This document shows positions 25,679 to 34,072 of a stretch of DNA of 64,000 bases, piece after piece. A program made the translations under genes and the position numbers. Numbering within the stretch: position 1 is the first letter of the stretch; each line of letters starts with the position of its first letter. The DNA lies in contig NZ_CP051774.1 of the NCBI RefSeq assembly GCF_012913485.1, forward strand, positions 1,984,001-2,048,000, read 5' to 3'. Under the pieces are notes generated by a model. The model saw only the letters and a list, made by a program, of their open reading frames with translations. It did no database searches and was not told the origin of the DNA. The stretch is from Luteolibacter luteus (GTDB lineage: Bacteria > Verrucomicrobiota > Verrucomicrobiia > Verrucomicrobiales > Akkermansiaceae).

Positions 25679-26878
25679 ATGGCAGCACTGATCCCGGAAG
25701 ACCAGACCTGGGCCTTGTGGGCGCTGATCGTGTCCGGCACGGCCTTCTCCATCTGGATCGAGGGACGCTATCGCTGGGCGGAAAAGCTCAGTGCGCCGGT
25801 TATCGCGCTTCTGCTGGCGATGCTCCTTTCCAATACCGGGATCATGCCGGCGAAGGAGATCCCGGCTTATGATTTCATCGGCGCTTGGCTGGTGCCGCTC
25901 GCCCTGCCCCTGCTGCTGATGCAGGCGAATCTGCTGAAAATCGCGCGTGAGGCAGGCAGGCTCATGTTCGCGGTCCTGCTGGCATCGGCGGGAACGATCA
26001 TCGGTGCCTTCACCGCAGTCGCGATGTTCCGCGACTGCGGAATCCCCCAGATCGAGCAAGCAGCCGCGATCATGACCGGCAGCTACATCGGCGGCATGGT
26101 GAATTTCCTCGCGATCCAGGATAGCACCGGTGCGACCGGGGAACTTACCACCGGCCTCGTGGTCGCGGACAATCTGGTAATGGCAGGTTTCTTCGTGCTG
26201 CTACTCTGGATGGCGGGCAGCAAGTTCTTCCTGAAGCGCTATCCCCATCCGCATAGCTCGAATGACGGATCTCCGGTCGAAGAGGAAACGGAGTCGCCAG
26301 CCCTGCTCACCGTCAACGGGCTCGGCGCCGCACTCGCATTTGCCTTCGCCGTGGTGGCCATCGCCATGGGCTGCGGGAAGCTCATCGCCGGATTTTTCCC
26401 GGAAGACCTGAAGGCGGGCAGCTTTCCACATCTGATCCGCATGATCGCCACGAACAAGTTTGTGCTGATCACCGGCTTCTCACTTCTCGCCGCCACACTC
26501 GCTCCGCGCGCCTTGGAGCGCCTCCGGGGCTATGACCGCATCGGCATCTTCCTGCTCTTCCTCTTTCTTTTCAGCATTGGCCTCCCTGCGGATCTACGCA
26601 CCGTGATCTTCCACACCCCGGTGCTCTTCCTCTTCTGCCTCGTGATGGCGGTGGGAAATGTCCTTTTCACCATGGTGCTCGGAAAGCTCTTCAAGCTCGA
26701 CCTGGAAGAGTTGCTGCTGGCAATCAATGCCACGCTGGGTGGTCCGCCGACCGCTGCGGCGATGGCCGTTTCCCGCGACTGGAAGTCCTTGGTGCTGCCA
26801 GGACTCTTGGCCGGACTCTGGGGCTACATCATCGGCACGCCGCTGGGGCTGATGGTATTTTCAATCCTAAGTCGTTGA
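25679..26878 (+). CDS. DUF819 family membrane protein, putative permease
   Basis: 399 residues with about ten transmembrane helices (for example VPLALPLLLMQANLLKI, FAVLLASAGTIIGAFTAVAM, FLLFLFLFSIGLPADL). Conserved blocks MTGSYIGGMVNFLAI and ATLGGPPTAAAMA match DUF819 (YjcL-like) proteins, whose transport substrate is not established. Encoded directly after a dipeptide epimerase, which makes a murein-peptide or dipeptide permease an attractive inference. Last gene of the six-gene run. Confidence 0.82.
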   Translation: MAALIPEDQTWALWALIVSGTAFSIWIEGRYRWAEKLSAPVIALLLAMLLSNTGIMPAKEIPAYDFIGAWLVPLALPLLLMQANLLKIAREAGRLMFAVLLASAGTIIGAFTAVAMFRDCGIPQIEQAAAIMTGSYIGGMVNFLAIQDSTGATGELTTGLVVADNLVMAGFFVLLLWMAGSKFFLKRYPHPHSSNDGSPVEEETESPALLTVNGLGAALAFAFAVVAIAMGCGKLIAGFFPEDLKAGSFPHLIRMIATNKFVLITGFSLLAATLAPRALERLRGYDRIGIFLLFLFLFSIGLPADLRTVIFHTPVLFLFCLVMAVGNVLFTMVLGKLFKLDLEELLLAINATLGGPPTAAAMAVSRDWKSLVLPGLLAGLWGYIIGTPLGLMVFSILSR

Positions 26879-26890
26879 TAAACGGTCATT

Positions 26891-26926
26891 CCAACGTTCA
26901 ATGTTGGACGTTCTGGGTTCGATGTT
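26891..26926. repeat. Small inverted and direct repeats before hemL
   Basis: CCAAC-GTTCAAT-GTTGG (26891-26907) is a 5-bp inverted repeat. GTTCAATGTT (26896-26905) recurs as GTTCGATGTT (26917-26926), a direct repeat with 21-bp period. It fills most of the gap between DUF819 and hemL. It may be a remnant of a dispersed intergenic repeat or an operator; no second copy was seen in this window. Confidence 0.4.
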
Positions 26927-26938
26927 CAAGATCCCCCC

Positions 26939-28222
26939 GTGACCGGACCGCTTTCCCAGAAACTCTTCGCCACCGCTAAAGGATTCATCCCCGGCGGCGT
27001 GAATTCACCCGTGCGCGCCTTCCGCAATGTGGGTGGCGAGCCCTTCTTCGTCCGTCGCGCCAAGGGGAGCCGGATCGAGGACGTGGATGCCAAGACCTAC
27101 ATCGACTACATCGGATCCTGGGGACCGAACATCCTCGGCCATGCGCCGACCGTGGTGACGAACACCATTCATGAAGTGGCGAAGGACGGCGTGTCCTTCG
27201 GCATCCCGAATCCCTTCGAGGTGGAGATGGCACGCACCATCACCGAATGGGTGCCGTCCGTCGAAAAGGTGCGCATGTGCTCCTCCGGCACGGAGGCCAC
27301 CATGTCCGCCATCCGTCTCGCCCGCGGCTTCACGAAGCGCGATTACATCGTGAAGTTCAATGGCTGCTACCATGGTCATAGTGATTCTCTGCTGGTCGCC
27401 GCCGGTTCCGGCGCATTGACCCATGGCGAGCCCGACTCTGCCGGGGTGCCCGCCGCTTTCGCGGAAAAGACCATCGTCCTCCCCTACAATGACTTCGAGG
27501 CGCTGGAGAAGGTGTTCAAGGAACAGGGCGATCAGATCGCAGCGATCATCGTGGAGTCTTACCCTGCGAATGCGGGCCTGATTTTCCCCAAGCCCGGCTA
27601 TCTCGACCGCCTTTCCTCAATCACGAAGGAGAATGGCGCGCTGTTGATCTTCGACGAAGTGATGACCGGCTTCCGTCTTGGCAAGGCCGGGGTGCAAGGG
27701 ATCGAAAATCTCACGCCGGATCTCAGCTGCTTCGGCAAGGTGATCGGCGGCGGTCTTCCGGTGGGTGCCTTCGGAGGCCGCGCGGACGTGATGGACCTTC
27801 TGGCGCCGATCGGTCCCGTTTACCAAGCAGGCACGCTGTCCGGCAATCCGCTGGCGATGGCCGCCGGTCTCGCACAGCTCAAGGAACTCTCGAAGATTTC
27901 GGGCTTCCCGCGCTTGGAAGAACTCGGCGCCTACTTCGAAAGCGGCCTGCGCAAGCTGATGGATGCGAAGGGAATTCCCTATCGCTTCAACCGCACGGGC
28001 TCGATGTTCTGCCTCTTCTTCACCGATCGCGAGATCGTGAATGTGGACGACGTTATGAAGCAGGATCTCGAACTCTTTAAGAAGTTCTTCTGGGGCTGCC
28101 TCGACAAGGGCATCTATATCGCCCCCAGCCCTTACGAGACCGGCTTCCTCTCGCTGGCGCACACCGAGGCGGACCTGGATGACACGCTCACTGTCTTTGA
28201 AGAAGTTCTCAGCTCGATTTGA
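26939..28222 (+). CDS. hemL: Glutamate-1-semialdehyde 2,1-aminomutase
   Basis: Converts glutamate-1-semialdehyde to 5-aminolevulinate in the C5 heme pathway, with PMP/PLP. 427 residues from GTG 26939 (no in-frame ATG near). The PLP lysine is Lys267 in LSCFGKVIGGGLPVGAFGG; also FIPGGVNSPVRAF at the N-terminus, SSGTEATMSAIRLARG, NGCYHGHSDSLLV and LIFDEVMTGFR, all typical of HemL. Heme demand fits the many c-type cytochromes in the window. No obvious Shine-Dalgarno; followed 2 bp later by the next gene. Confidence 0.96.
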   Translation: MTGPLSQKLFATAKGFIPGGVNSPVRAFRNVGGEPFFVRRAKGSRIEDVDAKTYIDYIGSWGPNILGHAPTVVTNTIHEVAKDGVSFGIPNPFEVEMARTITEWVPSVEKVRMCSSGTEATMSAIRLARGFTKRDYIVKFNGCYHGHSDSLLVAAGSGALTHGEPDSAGVPAAFAEKTIVLPYNDFEALEKVFKEQGDQIAAIIVESYPANAGLIFPKPGYLDRLSSITKENGALLIFDEVMTGFRLGKAGVQGIENLTPDLSCFGKVIGGGLPVGAFGGRADVMDLLAPIGPVYQAGTLSGNPLAMAAGLAQLKELSKISGFPRLEELGAYFESGLRKLMDAKGIPYRFNRTGSMFCLFFTDREIVNVDDVMKQDLELFKKFFWGCLDKGIYIAPSPYETGFLSLAHTEADLDDTLTVFEEVLSSI

Positions 28223-28224
28223 TC

Positions 28225-28503
28225 ATGCTCTTTCCCACCAAGGGCCTGAAGGCCATCAACCACAAGGATACCCACTACCGGTGGATCTACCGGAATCGTG
28301 CCGGCAAGAACGAGCTGTGGGTGGAAATGAGCGCTTCCGCCGCAGGGCAATTCATGATCGCGGACGTCCCGCGGGTGGTGAATCTGGAGATGATCCCGAA
28401 GGCAATCGACTTTGCCCGTGAAAATGGATGGGATCCGCTGAAGAAGGCTGATCCCTTCCGCTGCCGCTATTTCAAGGGAAGCTTCCATCATCTCGAGGCC
28501 TGA
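28225..28503 (+). CDS. Hypothetical protein downstream of hemL
   Basis: 92 residues from ATG 28225. Soluble, aromatic and basic (NHKDTHYRWIYRNRAGKNELWVEM, DPFRCRYFKGSFHHLEA). No family recognised. Spaced 2 bp after the hemL stop and 18 bp before the next gene, so transcribed with both. Codon use is like its neighbours, supporting a real gene. Confidence 0.65.
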   Translation: MLFPTKGLKAINHKDTHYRWIYRNRAGKNELWVEMSASAAGQFMIADVPRVVNLEMIPKAIDFARENGWDPLKKADPFRCRYFKGSFHHLEA

Positions 28504-28521
28504 CATTCCAAACATCCCCCA

Positions 28522-29655
28522 ATGTCCATCTTCTCCCGCCTTTTCAAGAAGCCTGAAGCGGAAGCCGAAGAGCAAGCCGTGGAGCTCACCTTCAAGGAAA
28601 GGGTCGAATCGTTTTGGGCGTGGTTCAGCAGCGTTTCGGATCGGTTCTACCAGACGATCGAGTCAGAGGGCACCCGGCCTCTGATCGATGAAATCAGCAC
28701 GAAGGTGGATGAACTGTTTCCCGGCATGGCATGGGTGTTCGGGCCGGGCGAGAAGGGCGAAGGCCATTCGCTCACCCTCTCGGGAGAAGGAATCCTGACC
28801 AAGCAGTTGCTCGCGGCCTACTGGCTGAGCCGGGCACCACGGCTCAACGGCTGGACCTTCTACGCCGCACGCCAGCCTTCAGATGATCCCGGCGGGTTCT
28901 CCATCAGAATGGGAGAGCTGACCTTCAAGCCGATCGAATTCTGGGTCACCCCGGAGATCGACGAGGAAAACGAACACCTCGACCTGACGGTCTGGCACCC
29001 CTTGGCGGACAAGGTGGACGACAACCTCCGGCAGACCGCTCTATTCCTCGTTTTGGATGAGATTCTCGGTGAATTTGGCACCGGCCGCTGGATCGGCAGC
29101 ATGGAGTTCAGCCAGAAGCAACTCGGCAGGTCCATGCCGATCAGCGAGCTGACGTCCTTCATCGAAGAGACACGCGCCGAGCGGGGCTGGAAGATGTGGA
29201 CCCCCGGCGAAACCTGGATGAGCTACGGAATCCCGCCGGAAAAAATGAGCGATACCGGCCCGCGTCTGGACACCATCGCGGGCAGCACCGCCTGCTGGAA
29301 CCCCTTGCGCGACTTCCTCGACGGGGATGAGGAAATTCCCTTCGACGGATTCCACGCGGATTGGATCTATCTCGCCTTCGACACCCGGGCACTTCCTTCC
29401 GAGGCCACGGTCGACGCGCGCGAGGCGATGGCCGATGTCATCAGCGAGGATCTTACCAAGGCCTTGAGCGGACGCCCCCTCGGCGGAGCCATCGGCAGGA
29501 GCAAGAGCTACATCGATTTCCTGATCTACGATGGAAGCCGTAGTATCGGGATCATCCGCGAAGCCGCGCGTCGCGCAGGGCTGCCCGAGAACACCCGGCT
29601 GGAGTATCTCGCGAACTCCAAGCGGAACTCCGGAATGCCACTCTTCGGCAACTGA
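28522..29655 (+). CDS. Hypothetical cytosolic protein
   Basis: 377 residues, start supported by spacing from the previous gene. No signal peptide or membrane segment. Acidic, with WVFGPGEKGEGHSLTLSGEG, FKPIEFWVTPEIDEENEHLDLTVWHPL-type segments (cut here for length) and C-terminal SRSIGIIREAARRAGLPENTRLEYLAN. Resembles large uncharacterised cytosolic families with DUF695-like parts but I cannot assign one. Lies in the hemL transcription unit. Confidence 0.7.
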   Translation: MSIFSRLFKKPEAEAEEQAVELTFKERVESFWAWFSSVSDRFYQTIESEGTRPLIDEISTKVDELFPGMAWVFGPGEKGEGHSLTLSGEGILTKQLLAAYWLSRAPRLNGWTFYAARQPSDDPGGFSIRMGELTFKPIEFWVTPEIDEENEHLDLTVWHPLADKVDDNLRQTALFLVLDEILGEFGTGRWIGSMEFSQKQLGRSMPISELTSFIEETRAERGWKMWTPGETWMSYGIPPEKMSDTGPRLDTIAGSTACWNPLRDFLDGDEEIPFDGFHADWIYLAFDTRALPSEATVDAREAMADVISEDLTKALSGRPLGGAIGRSKSYIDFLIYDGSRSIGIIREAARRAGLPENTRLEYLANSKRNSGMPLFGN

Positions 29656-29729
29656 CCGCGAACCGGGGCCTCCAAAACAAGCCATAGATCCCACTGGCCA
29701 GCGCTGCGCCCGGGCGGCAGCATGACGGC

Positions 29730-31349
29730 ATGTTCGCGGATTCCCTTCGTTTTGCGGCAGCAATGGTCACGATCTCGGTCGCCTTGGCCGACAAGCCCCT
29801 CAGCGAGGCTGCCCGCCCCTATGCGGAGAAATTGCCGGCAGGCTGCATCGTCACCGGCGAGCGGATCGGGGAGACCGTGAAATACTCCGAAGCCGGAAAG
29901 CCGGAGCCCGATGGCATCGCAGCGGAAAAGCGGGTTTTCGAGATCGGCTCCATTTCCAAGGTCTTCACCGGACTGCTGCTCTCTGAAGCGGTGCTTGAGA
30001 AGAAGGTGAAGCTGGAAACCAACTTGAAGGAGCTACTCGGAAAGAACTTCAAATTCGCCGATCCCAAGGTCGGCGAAATCACCCTGCTGCAGCTCTCCAC
30101 GCACACCAGCGGCCTGCCGCGTCTTCCCGACAATATGGGCCCGGATCCGGATCATGCGGACGACCCCTATGGGGACTACGACCGGAAGAAGATGGAGGAC
30201 TTCCTTTCGAAGGTGAAGCTGGAGAAGAACGGGCCCTATCGCGCATCCTACTCAAACTACGGCGTGGGCCTCCTGGGCGAACTCCTGGCGGGAGCTTACG
30301 GGAAAAGCTGGGACGCGCTGGTGAAGGAAAAGATCACCGGCCCACTTGGCATGAAGGACACGATGGTTGAACCCGGCGCGGATCAAAAGAAGCGCCTGGC
30401 TCCTCCCTATCAGGGAGCAAAGCCGGGCCATTCGTGGACCTTCGAGGCCTTCGCGGGCGCAGGCGCTCTCAGATCCACGGCAGCGGATCTTCTCATCTTC
30501 GGGCAAGCGATGGCCGAACCGGACAGCACGCCCTTGGCCTCCGCGATCAAAGGGATGATGGAAACAAGGGCCGCCTATCCTGACATGGGCGCGGACATCG
30601 GCCTGGGAATCATCATCGGCAAGCTCGATGGCCGGAAGGAATACATCCATAGCGGCGGCACCGGCGGCTACCGTTCGGTGCTCCAAGTGCTGCCGGAACG
30701 AAAGACCGTGCGCGTGGCCCTGATCAACAACGACGCTGTTCCCGCGGAAGCTATCGTCGCAGCCACGCGCGAGGATGCGAAGCCAGGCGAAGCACCCGAA
30801 ATGAATCTCGCAGCCTCCGAACTGGATGCTTTCGCGGGCATCTACGAGTTGGCGCCGGGAGCACGCTTCACCGTGCTGCGTCATGACAAGGATCTGCTCG
30901 TTCGCCTCAGCGGCCAGACCTTTCTGCCGGTGAAGCCCCTCGGAAAGGACCGCTTCCGCTACAGCGCGGTAGTAGCCGAGATCCAATTCGCGCGAGAAGC
31001 CGAAGCCGTGAAATCACTCACGCTTTTCCAAAATGGCCGCGAACTCACTGCCAAGCGTATCGAGGAGAAACCCCCGGCTTTAATCTTCACCACCGCCGAA
31101 GATCTGAATCCTTATCTCGGCGAGTACGAGCTGGCACCGGGCGCGATCTTCAAGGTGACCCAGGCCGACGGCATCCTCCTCGCAGAGCTGACGGGCCAAC
31201 CGGCAATGCCTGTTTTTCAAACCAAGCCGGGCTACTTCGAGTACGATGGCGTAAAAGCCGCACTGGAATTCCAGAAGGACAAGGACGGCAGGGTCACAGG
31301 CCTGATCCTTCATCAAAATGGCTCTCGTCCGGCGAAGAAGCGCGGATGA
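29730..31349 (+). CDS. Exported serine hydrolase with two C-terminal beta-barrel-like repeats
   Basis: 539 residues. Class C beta-lactamase-type domain with SxxK in GSISKVFTG, YxN in YSNYGVG and HSG in EYIHSGGTGGYRS. The signal sequence is weak (MFADSLRFAAAMVTISVALAD). C-terminal to about residue 365 are two copies of a beta-rich module, each starting with a FAGIYELAPGARFTV / YLGEYELAPGAIFKV block and ending near LTLFQNGRE / LILHQNGSR, like DUF3471 tails that shield the active site. Substrate unknown; independent of the operon copy at 23034. Confidence 0.85.
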   Translation: MFADSLRFAAAMVTISVALADKPLSEAARPYAEKLPAGCIVTGERIGETVKYSEAGKPEPDGIAAEKRVFEIGSISKVFTGLLLSEAVLEKKVKLETNLKELLGKNFKFADPKVGEITLLQLSTHTSGLPRLPDNMGPDPDHADDPYGDYDRKKMEDFLSKVKLEKNGPYRASYSNYGVGLLGELLAGAYGKSWDALVKEKITGPLGMKDTMVEPGADQKKRLAPPYQGAKPGHSWTFEAFAGAGALRSTAADLLIFGQAMAEPDSTPLASAIKGMMETRAAYPDMGADIGLGIIIGKLDGRKEYIHSGGTGGYRSVLQVLPERKTVRVALINNDAVPAEAIVAATREDAKPGEAPEMNLAASELDAFAGIYELAPGARFTVLRHDKDLLVRLSGQTFLPVKPLGKDRFRYSAVVAEIQFAREAEAVKSLTLFQNGRELTAKRIEEKPPALIFTTAEDLNPYLGEYELAPGAIFKVTQADGILLAELTGQPAMPVFQTKPGYFEYDGVKAALEFQKDKDGRVTGLILHQNGSRPAKKRG

Positions 31350-31385
31350 CTCGCCAGCGCTCCGGCAATCTGCAAAGCTAGGCCC

Positions 31386-32270
31386 GTGGAGCGGGAAGCG
31401 GAGGACTTCATCATGTATCTGGCCACGGAGCGCGGGCTCTCATCAGCCTACCAGCTCTCCGTACAGCAGACGCTTGATGCCTTGGCCGCCTATCTGGAAA
31501 GCAAGGGGCTCCCTCTTTCCGATGTAGGCACCGAGGAACTTTCTGCCTTCCTTGCCGAGCGGAAGACCGGCGGACTGGCCGCATCCTCGCTGCGGATCAC
31601 GACCGTGCACCTGAAGGTATTCTTCCGCTGGCTCGCCTCGCGCGGGAAGCTGCCCATGGATCCAGCCGAGCCCCTGCTTTCACCGCGACCGGATCAGACC
31701 TTGCCCGAAACCCTGCACGGCAAGGAGGTGTCAAAGATCCTCGAATCGATCGATCCCGCCCAACCGCTGGGCCGACGTGACCTCGCCATCCTCGAGCTAT
31801 TCTATTCGTCCGGCCTGCGACTTTCGGAGCTCTGCTCGGCCAAGCTGGAGAACCTCGACCTCGATGAGAAATTCATGCGTGTCACGGGCAAGGGCAACAA
31901 GACCCGCATCGTGCCCATTGGCGGAAGAGCCCACGATGCCTTGCAGGACTACCTCCGGAACGAACGTCCTTCCCTCGTCACGAAAAAGACCTCCTCCGAA
32001 GTCTTCATCACCATCCGTGGCACCAAGTTCTCACCCGACCGCGTTCGCCAGATCGTGAAGGAGCGCGCCGCGATGGCGGGGATCGATCAAAACGTCTACC
32101 CGCACCTGCTTCGCCACTCCTTCGCCACGCATCTTCTGGAAGGAGGGGCAGACCTGCGTGTGATCCAGGAGCTGCTCGGCCATGCGGACATCTCCACCAC
32201 CCAGATCTACACCCATGTGGATGGCGCGCGCCTGAAGTCGATCCACAAGAAGTTCCACCCAAGGGGATGA
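31386..32270 (+). CDS. Tyrosine recombinase XerC/XerD
   Basis: 294 residues from GTG 31386. N-terminal SAM-like core-binding domain (about 1-85) and catalytic domain with the full set: Arg145 (SGLRLSEL), Lys169 (GKGNKTR), His240 and Arg243 (HLLRHSF), His266 (LLGHADIS), nucleophile Tyr275 (IYTHV). Size and the HLLRHSFATHLL/LGHADISTTQIYTHV signatures match housekeeping XerC/D, which resolve chromosome dimers at dif; I see no dif site or phage genes here. Whether it is XerC or XerD cannot be decided. Confidence 0.93.
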   Translation: MEREAEDFIMYLATERGLSSAYQLSVQQTLDALAAYLESKGLPLSDVGTEELSAFLAERKTGGLAASSLRITTVHLKVFFRWLASRGKLPMDPAEPLLSPRPDQTLPETLHGKEVSKILESIDPAQPLGRRDLAILELFYSSGLRLSELCSAKLENLDLDEKFMRVTGKGNKTRIVPIGGRAHDALQDYLRNERPSLVTKKTSSEVFITIRGTKFSPDRVRQIVKERAAMAGIDQNVYPHLLRHSFATHLLEGGADLRVIQELLGHADISTTQIYTHVDGARLKSIHKKFHPRG

Positions 32271-32306
32271 GGCCCGTCACAGAGCCGGGAAAAGACAACT
32301 TCCTGG

Positions 32307-32339
32307 AAAAAGAAAAAGCCGCCGGAAACCCGACGGCTT
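32307..32339 (-). terminator. Rho-independent terminator of the Cys-rich repeat gene
   Basis: On the minus strand AAGCCG-T-CGG, loop GTTT, CCG-G-CGGCTT followed by TTTTTCTTTTT. Ten pairs with one mismatch. The U-tract lies on the minus-strand side, so it terminates the 32371-32829 gene; it may also slow the convergent xer transcript. Confidence 0.7.
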
Positions 32340-32370
32340 CTGAAAATGAGATGAGGTCCGAAAGGACGGA

Positions 32371-32829
32371 TTAGGCGAGGGTGCCTTCTTCCTTCTCCTT
32401 GCCTTCCTTGCACTTCTCGCAGTTGCCAGCGAGGGCCGGGTCTTCCTTGTCGCAATCGCCGTCCTTGCACTTGCCAGCGAGGGCAGGATCTTCCTTGTCG
32501 CAGTCGCCGTCCTTGCACTTGCCAGCGAGAGCCGGATCTTCCTTGTCGCAATCGCCGTCCTTGCACTTGCCAGCGAGAGCCGGATCTTCCTTGTCGCAGT
32601 CGCCGTCCTTGCACTTGCCAGCGAGAGCCGGATCTTCCTTGTCGCAGTCGCCGTCCTTGCACTTGCCAGCGAGAGCCGGGTCTTCCTTATCGCAATCGCC
32701 GTCCTTGCACTTGCCGGCAAGGGTGGTCTCTTCCTTCTTTTCCTTATCCTTGCACTTCTCGCAGTCGCCAGCGAAGGCCAGCGGGGAGCAAAGGAGAGCG
32801 GCGAACATGGAGCTGAGCAGTAGTTTCAT
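32371..32829 (-). CDS. Secreted Cys-rich protein made of 16-residue tandem repeats
   Basis: 152 residues from ATG 32829. A signal peptide (MKLLLSSMFAALLCSPLAFA) is followed by GDCEKCKDKEKKEETTLAGK, six copies of a 16-residue unit CKDGDCDKEDPALAGK (residues 41-136; the last ends in N) and a closing CEKCKEGKEKEEGTLA. Every unit carries two Cys and five acidic residues, so the mature protein is a charged Cys-array. It could bind metals or be disulfide-linked in the periplasm or outside; no named family was recognised. It has its own terminator. Other long frames across this stretch exist only because the repeat lacks stops. Confidence 0.8.
   Translation of the reverse strand: MKLLLSSMFAALLCSPLAFAGDCEKCKDKEKKEETTLAGKCKDGDCDKEDPALAGKCKDGDCDKEDPALAGKCKDGDCDKEDPALAGKCKDGDCDKEDPALAGKCKDGDCDKEDPALAGKCKDGDCDKEDPALAGNCEKCKEGKEKEEGTLA
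32422..32709 (-). repeat. 48-bp tandem repeat, six copies, inside a coding sequence
   Basis: Six near-identical 48-bp units, each encoding CKDGDCDKEDPALAGK. Units differ only at a few synonymous positions (for example GAGAGCC against GAGGGCA), implying recent expansion or homogenisation. 48 is a multiple of 3, so copy-number change keeps the frame. Such arrays are prone to variation between strains and collapse in assemblies. Confidence 0.9.
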
Positions 32830-32994
32830 GGAATTTCGGTGGTCTGGGTTGATCGGTGGTTGAATACCCTGCTCTGAGAACCAAGCAAGTCGCATTTTGT
32901 TCCCGGAATTTCAGAAATTTCCCTGAAAATTTTTCGAGGTAGGCCAAGAACTCCCTTCCCGGGACTCCCTAAGCCTCAAAATCCGTCGTCAATC

Positions 32995-33111
32995 CTAGGG
33001 AACGACCTGCTGGATCTGAGGTTCCCTCGGGGGTTTCAGGCCACCTTTGACGATGGCAAGGACCATCGCGCCAAGGGAGAGCACGGCTAGCAAAGCAACC
33101 AGCTTGTTCAT
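32995..33111 (-). CDS. 38-residue single-pass membrane microprotein
   Basis: ATG 33111 to TAG 32995. The peptide MNKLVALLAVLSLGAMVLAI is a hydrophobic helix followed by a short basic/proline tail (VKGGLKPPREPQIQQVVP). The layout resembles tiny membrane proteins that attach to larger complexes. No Shine-Dalgarno is evident. Reality is judged on composition and charge order only. Confidence 0.45.
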   Translation of the reverse strand: MNKLVALLAVLSLGAMVLAIVKGGLKPPREPQIQQVVP

Positions 33112-33308
33112 GTAAGGGTACGGCCCGGGGATGGGGTGGGTGGGTGATACCCGGGCCGGATTTGTCCGAATTTGCCCCCTCCGCCGCGGCGAAACAAGTC
33201 AGGAGTTTGCGGAGATATTCTAGAAATCCGAAATTCCTTCCGATCTTTCTGGCCCTTAGGGTAGCGGATTGCCTCCCCGAGCGATCCCAATCCCTTTTCA
33301 CATCGTCC

Positions 33309-34022
33309 ATGTCCCTGCCCCTTCAGCCGCCACCTGATGCCCCTGCCCCTCCTCCCGGTCCGGAGGCACTGAGGTCCCAGCGGAGACTGAGGCTGATTCT
33401 GTGGGGCGGCGCGGGCTGCATGTTCACGCTCCTCCTGATGTTTTTTGTCGCTCCTCTCGTTCTCAAATCGAAGGTAGTAAGCCAGCGCGCGGTAGCACTC
33501 AACAACGCTCGCCAGATCGGCATCTCGCTTTTCGAGTTCGATGCAGAATACGGCTCCTTCCCTTCTGCGGCAACAATTCCGGATGTCAAAGCCGCGACAT
33601 CGACCTCGCTGACCTTGGACGACAGCAGCTCGAACAAGCTCTTTCGCCAATTGATCGCCTACGGGCTGAAGAGCGAGCGCCCCTTCTTCGCCGACATTCC
33701 GGGCACTAGGAGGCCCGACGACATTTTCAGTTCCGATGCCACCGCGATAAGCAAAGGCGAGTGCGGCTTCTCCTACATCACCGGCCTCAACTCCAGCGGA
33801 AATCCAAAGCTTCCCGTGGTCATGACCCCGATGGAACCCGGGACCCAATCCTTCTATCAGCTCAAGCAGTTCCGGAAAGAAGCGATCATCCTACGCTTGG
33901 ACAATTCCGCCTCTCCCGCATCCATCGAAAAGAACGGCGCGGTCGTAGTTGGTGGTGGCCTCACCCTCTTCGACCCCAAGCTCTGGGGCAGCGTGAAGCC
34001 GGACCTCCGCTGGCCGGAGTAG
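33309..34022 (+). CDS. Pseudopilin-like signal-anchor protein, paralogue 1
   Basis: 237 residues from ATG 33309. Order: a Pro/Ala-rich cytosolic tail (LQPPPDAPAPPPGPEALRSQ), basic residues, one transmembrane helix (about 28-52), then an alpha helix NNARQIGISLFEFDAEYGSFP like the start of the globular domain of GspG/DUF1559 pseudopilins, then DDSSSNKLFRQLIAYGLKSERPF and C-terminal FDPKLWGSVKPDLRWPE. The prepilin peptidase motif (G-FTLxE) is missing, so it should stay as an uncleaved membrane anchor. Three further copies lie at 36639, 37370 and 47604. Function unknown. Confidence 0.75.
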   Translation: MSLPLQPPPDAPAPPPGPEALRSQRRLRLILWGGAGCMFTLLLMFFVAPLVLKSKVVSQRAVALNNARQIGISLFEFDAEYGSFPSAATIPDVKAATSTSLTLDDSSSNKLFRQLIAYGLKSERPFFADIPGTRRPDDIFSSDATAISKGECGFSYITGLNSSGNPKLPVVMTPMEPGTQSFYQLKQFRKEAIILRLDNSASPASIEKNGAVVVGGGLTLFDPKLWGSVKPDLRWPE

Positions 34023-34072
34023 AAAAGAAGAGGGTGCACGCCGCGCCCTCTCCGAAAATACGACCTCGCCCT

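Noticed and set aside
31386-32270. Tyrosine recombinase as a phage or integron integrase
   Set aside because: Sequence follows XerC/D, and there are no phage genes, attachment sites or cassettes beside it.
32207-32863. Three extra long frames on both strands over the 48-bp repeat
   Set aside because: The repeat has no stop codon in several frames. Only the frame with a signal peptide and balanced repeat protein is credible.
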